From: Novosphingobium sp. 32-60-15
GTDB lineage: Bacteria; Pseudomonadota; Alphaproteobacteria; Sphingomonadales; Sphingomonadaceae
Length of the DNA: 64,000 nucleotides
Direction of reading: 5' to 3'
NCBI RefSeq assembly: GCF_002280675.1
Contig: NZ_NCEN01000001.1
Coordinates: forward strand, 62,001 to 126,000
A model generated the notes under the pieces. That model saw nothing but the letters and a program-made list of their open reading frames with translations. It was not told where the DNA came from and searched no databases. Within the stretch, counting starts at the first letter, position 1. The number at the start of each line of letters is the position of its first letter. Positions 61,701-64,000 of this stretch are shown here, piece by piece. A program made the position numbers and the translations under genes.

Positions 61701-64000
61701 AAGTTCCAATGCGGGGCCAAGCGAAATAGTCGCCGTGGAAATGAACGTCACCGCATCTGCGTTCGGTGGCCATGTTGTCTACCCTAACGCAAACACGTCA
61801 CCCGGCGGTGCAGGGGGGCAGGCACAGGGCGGATCAGTGCTGATTGCGGGCACGGCGGGCAATGGCATTGTCGATCTTGGCAGCGTCAGCGCAGCAGCCG
61901 ATGCCGTTGGCGGCGATGGGGGTAACGGCAATCTCGGCGCTGGTGGTAATGGCGGAAACGCCTTTGCCGGTACGGTCCGCGTGGGCACAATCAGCGGGAA
62001 CCCTACAGGGTCACTCAATACCGGATCGGCAACATTTGATTCCATCAGCGCAGTCGCGATTGCGTCCGGCGGCCAAGGTGGAACAGGCGACATTGCCGTT
62101 GCCGGGGCTGTCGGTGGCATCGGCGGCAATGCGGTGGGCGGCACGGCGTCGCTTGAGGTCAACGGCTCGCTGGTGGCCATTAACGGCCTTGGCGAATGGA
62201 GCACAGATGCCATCGGCGGTGATGGTGGGCTTGGTTTTACAACCGGTTCCGGCGGTAACGCTGTTATCGGCAGCGCCAATCCCGCCTTGCCTGCGGGCAG
62301 TTCCGCTTTGATCAAGGGTGACCTTGTTGCTTCGGACCTCATCTTCACGTCCACCGCGCTTGGCGGCACCGGTTCAGCCGCCGGGACGGCTACCAAAGCC
62401 GGTCAGGCAGCGGCATTCCTGGCCGAAGATAGCACGATCAGCGCAAACAGCATTAGTTTACGTTCATTGGCGGGTGTTGGCGCGTCGCCGAATATCGTTG
62501 ATCCCATTTCGATGACGAACTCGACCGCGACGATTTCGGGGTTGTTTGAACAGATCACGTCGTCAAGCACCTCGCTGCGGCTTGACCAAGCATCAATAAC
62601 GGCCGCCTTCGTCACGATGAATGCAGGCAATTGGCTGCTTGATCCATTGGCCCCGGCCACATTGGGGACGTTAACGGGCACAAGCGGCATCAATCTGGTT
62701 TCCGGGCTGGACTTGGTGGCGCATGCCAATCTGGCCACGCAAAGCTCCTTGATCCTCAACGCCTTTGGCAGGATCGATCTGGGTTCGCTTAGCGCCGGTG
62801 GTTTCGTCGAAGTGACCGCGGGCACGACTTTGGCCATCAATGACGCTTCATCGGGTGATTCCATTGAACTCACAGCGCCCGGCATTATCGAAGCAGGCAA
62901 CCTCACCGCAGCAACTTCGGTTACAGCTGAAAGCTTTGGCAACATCGTTACCGGCAATATCGCTGCAGGTACAGGACTGCCAACCGGCGCGAATGGCGAT
63001 TTGAACTCTGTCGGACTTCGCTCGGGCGGAAGCGTTTCTTCAGGTTCGATCTTTAGCGCTTCGAACCTCGGCATTCGTGCCGCCACGGCTATCACAACCG
63101 GGCAGGCAACAGCGTACGATATGCTGCTGCTTGGTGGGGGAAGCGTCTCTACAGGCGGGCTGAATGCCTCGAACCGCGTGCTGATCGCCAACGCATCGAT
63201 GGAATCGTTCGGCCTGACCGCGGCTGGGTTCAACGCAAATCTGGTTTTCGCTGCTACGCCAGTTGCGCCAACATCCGGCCCGATTTCGATCAGCGGCCCC
63301 GTATCTTCCACAGCCTTTAATGCGGCAACCCAAGGGGCGTTCAACAGCGGTTCGATCACAGTTCTGCCATCGGCCACAGGCTCGGGGAACTTGCTGATAA
63401 ATGCAGGCGGCACGTTGACGTCTGCCAACCTGCAAGCAGCCAACATGCTCCAGCTTATCGCAAACGGGGCGATTTCCAGCGGGTCATTGCGGTCAAACAC
63501 ACTTGGCGTGAAGGTTGCCTCGTTGGGCGGCAATGTCACAACCGGTGCAATCAGCGGGCGTGAAGATGTTTTGGTCAATGCAGCGCAAGCGCTCACTGTG
63601 AATGGGCCCATCAACGCGCGTGATGTGATCCTGCTATCAGGCAACAATATCGCCGCAGGCCCCATCACAGCAGGTGCCGTCCTACCGGCTGGTATTCCGC
63701 CCAGCGCCGTCTCTCCTGCATCAATCACGAATGCCACAGGCCGCGTCTTGATAGCCAGCAATACCATGACCAACGAGGCATTCCTGCTTTCGACGTCGAC
63801 AGATTATTCGGCTCTGCTTGCCGCCATCCCGGCGCGTGTCGCTGGATCGGTCAATATTGGCGGAGCCGTTGCCGGACGCTTCGTATCGTTCAGCCAAGGC
63901 GCCATGACCGGCGGGTTCATGTCTGTCTTCGGTGTGCTTGAAGTGGAAGCAGGCGGGTTGGTGACGGCCAGCCAACGGTGGCAAGCCTCTGCGATGCAGA
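58780..64000 (+). CDS. Large secreted adhesin-like TpsA (filamentous haemagglutinin family), truncated by window edge
   Basis: The reading frame is open from 58780 to the right edge: about 1740 residues seen, with no stop. The signal peptide ends near LAQA|QS (residues 29-34). The N-terminal TPS domain shows VNIAVLNRI (NxxNRI-type) and YSPGGIILGG, a variant of the usual NPNGI motif. Residues about 440-1170 are a chain of roughly 17 degenerate glycine-rich units; after that comes a non-repetitive beta-rich region with Ser/Thr/Ala bias. It is likely exported by the adjacent TpsB and forms a long right-handed beta-helix for adhesion or matrix binding. The C-terminus is not seen. Confidence 0.9.
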   Translation, partial: MRPIPSLSRKLVSASSVAIATAMLTHTPLAQAQSFQGTATVVGGSANVSVTGTTTDISVFSDSAVLNWVPFDQATTGGAIDFQPIGTTATFIGASGQGVNIAVLNRIIPTGSTRPIQFNGTVNSEIQISGPPQAGGRIFFYSPGGIILGGTAAFDVGSLALTTLDLNYDTAGNFDTAGSYAFQQASVADSKVRVLNGAQISTTTSNSYVALVAPSVTNDGLITVDGSAALVAADAATINFAPNGLFDIQVTSGSSSTATVVANGGTITGPASISVNDFRRVYMVAVAKNDALTMAIGSGSTLGFDIAGAADVVGNAIVLSAGFDVVAGAPGFTPSAGGGSGQVSVTGGDANITTSFFAQANGGVNLGSSLPGGLNFASDVEIYTTGGSSSLFANAGGILNVVGNVLMNGDDLVSTGASLGKNVSIIANGGGVANLNGNVILSSQGFGADTALAGGSGGTGTGGLARIEASNGGQIIILGDVSLNASGTGGGVESSSGAGGFGLGGSASILATGTAGSFVDIAGGVSLAANGYGGAGLSCSTCLPAGGNATGGIVTVSALGAHALSISGSTLIDAFGNGGDASDGLAGSGTGGEVSISATNGADLTFHGFTVNASGVGGDGSGLATAGNGLGGSIDLASFGLAGGTATFNGNVALSANGSGGAAADLGGFAAIGTGGTIYTGARDGTILGVTGAFDASASGFGGFGSFGSTAGTGGQVTLDAQSGGAVSLALPAQLIATGVGGFNSDPGASYLSSGGLAEITLNNGAIQLLGGVLINAGGQGNTVIGNGPAGTGQGGTARIFGTGTSLLDSTGNVDLVATGIGGSTSGNPSAIVQGGSGTGGTASVVFTGGLATVEGNLLVDASGMGGFGSLIDATTTGGAGTGGLAQLGAGTALAAGGGSSIAITGLASVNADGTGGEGFASGAGIGGEVNISAHVGSLALDSALVTSRGTGGTGTVGGSGGAATGGIVNILAQSSNAGPSEIVAVEMNVTASAFGGHVVYPNANTSPGGAGGQAQGGSVLIAGTAGNGIVDLGSVSAAADAVGGDGGNGNLGAGGNGGNAFAGTVRVGTISGNPTGSLNTGSATFDSISAVAIASGGQGGTGDIAVAGAVGGIGGNAVGGTASLEVNGSLVAINGLGEWSTDAIGGDGGLGFTTGSGGNAVIGSANPALPAGSSALIKGDLVASDLIFTSTALGGTGSAAGTATKAGQAAAFLAEDSTISANSISLRSLAGVGASPNIVDPISMTNSTATISGLFEQITSSSTSLRLDQASITAAFVTMNAGNWLLDPLAPATLGTLTGTSGINLVSGLDLVAHANLATQSSLILNAFGRIDLGSLSAGGFVEVTAGTTLAINDASSGDSIELTAPGIIEAGNLTAATSVTAESFGNIVTGNIAAGTGLPTGANGDLNSVGLRSGGSVSSGSIFSASNLGIRAATAITTGQATAYDMLLLGGGSVSTGGLNASNRVLIANASMESFGLTAAGFNANLVFAATPVAPTSGPISISGPVSSTAFNAATQGAFNSGSITVLPSATGSGNLLINAGGTLTSANLQAANMLQLIANGAISSGSLRSNTLGVKVASLGGNVTTGAISGREDVLVNAAQALTVNGPINARDVILLSGNNIAAGPITAGAVLPAGIPPSAVSPASITNATGRVLIASNTMTNEAFLLSTSTDYSALLAAIPARVAGSVNIGGAVAGRFVSFSQGAMTGGFMSVFGVLEVEAGGLVTASQRWQASAMQ
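60098..62290 (+). repeat. About 17 degenerate glycine-rich protein repeats in TpsA
   Basis: Units of about 33-45 codons follow the pattern hydrophobic strand, ASG-x-GG, variable stretch, AGTGTGG, short strand, turn. Examples are LNASGTGG, VNASGVGG, LSANGSGG, LVATGIGG and VDASGMGG, each followed by a TGGxA/V strand. Each unit could be one or more coils of a beta-helix with a glycine-rich loop. DNA identity between units is low, so they are old or diverging repeats. Confidence 0.75.

Noticed and set aside
62403..63773. 456-residue open frame on the minus strand opposite the large adhesin gene
   Set aside because: It is rich in Pro, Ala and Val as expected from the reverse complement of Gly/Ala/Thr-rich codons; no start signal or domain, and the plus frame is clearly coding.

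Overview
The window reads as chromosomal DNA of a GC-rich alphaproteobacterium, most likely a sphingomonad (Novosphingobium/Sphingobium type). This is inferred from gene content (oxygenase-rich catabolic genes beside an exopolysaccharide locus), from intergenic palindromes of a kind common in sphingomonads, and from codon and base use. No rRNA, tRNA, transposase or CRISPR array was seen. Genes are tightly packed, with many 1-4 bp stop/start overlaps that indicate translational coupling.

Region 1 (1-19.3 kb) is a catabolic island. It holds a Rieske oxygenase cut by the left edge, a divergent LysR regulator with a clear operator dyad between them, a PAPS-type sulfotransferase homologue, many short-chain dehydrogenases, an EthD-like protein, a CYP51-like P450 followed by a 2Fe-2S ferredoxin, three SnoaL-like proteins, an NmrA/epimerase-like protein, an HSL-type esterase, a Baeyer-Villiger-type flavin monooxygenase, an AhpD/CMD-type protein, an acyl-CoA dehydrogenase and two tandem Lrp/AsnC regulators. 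Together these enzymes could hydroxylate a polycyclic or terpenoid/steroid-like substrate, oxidise the alcohols, insert oxygen to give esters or lactones, hydrolyse them and begin beta-oxidation. The substrate cannot be read from sequence. The intergenic DNA carries hairpin repeats and a 15-bp tandem repeat.

Region 2 (19.4-50.3 kb) is an exopolysaccharide locus of Wzx/Wzy type. A long minus-strand operon (31.1 to 19.5 kb) encodes polymerase/ligase, flippase, two glycosyltransferases, a sulfotransferase, a Wzc-like tyrosine kinase, a metallophosphoesterase, an ATP-grasp enzyme, an epimerase and a PglC-like initiating phosphoglycosyl transferase. A second minus-strand operon (40.2 to 34.1 kb) encodes a nucleotide-sugar 4,6-dehydratase, a DegT aminotransferase, a sulfotransferase, a short Wza-like export lipoprotein and an outer-membrane beta-barrel. 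Plus-strand units encode a pectate-lyase-like lipoprotein plus glycosyltransferase, then glycosyltransferase plus formyltransferase plus PIG-L deacetylase, then a LuxR-type regulator, two tandem pectate-lyase-like paralogues and an OafA-like acyltransferase. The inferred product is a sulfated, possibly N-formylated and acylated polymer trimmed by locus-encoded lyases.

Region 3 (50.3-56.9 kb) is mixed: an AI-2E family transporter, a small HNH protein, a thiolase-fold protein paired with a DUF35 protein that lacks its zinc cysteines, a YqcI/YcgG (GntA-like) protein coupled to a DUF1989 protein, and a two-component pair whose kinase has an N-terminal domain closely resembling the plant ethylene receptor's copper/ethylene-binding domain.

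Region 4 (57.0-64.0 kb) is a two-partner secretion locus: a FhaC/ShlB-like transporter and a very large secreted adhesin-like protein with glycine-rich repeats that runs off the right edge.
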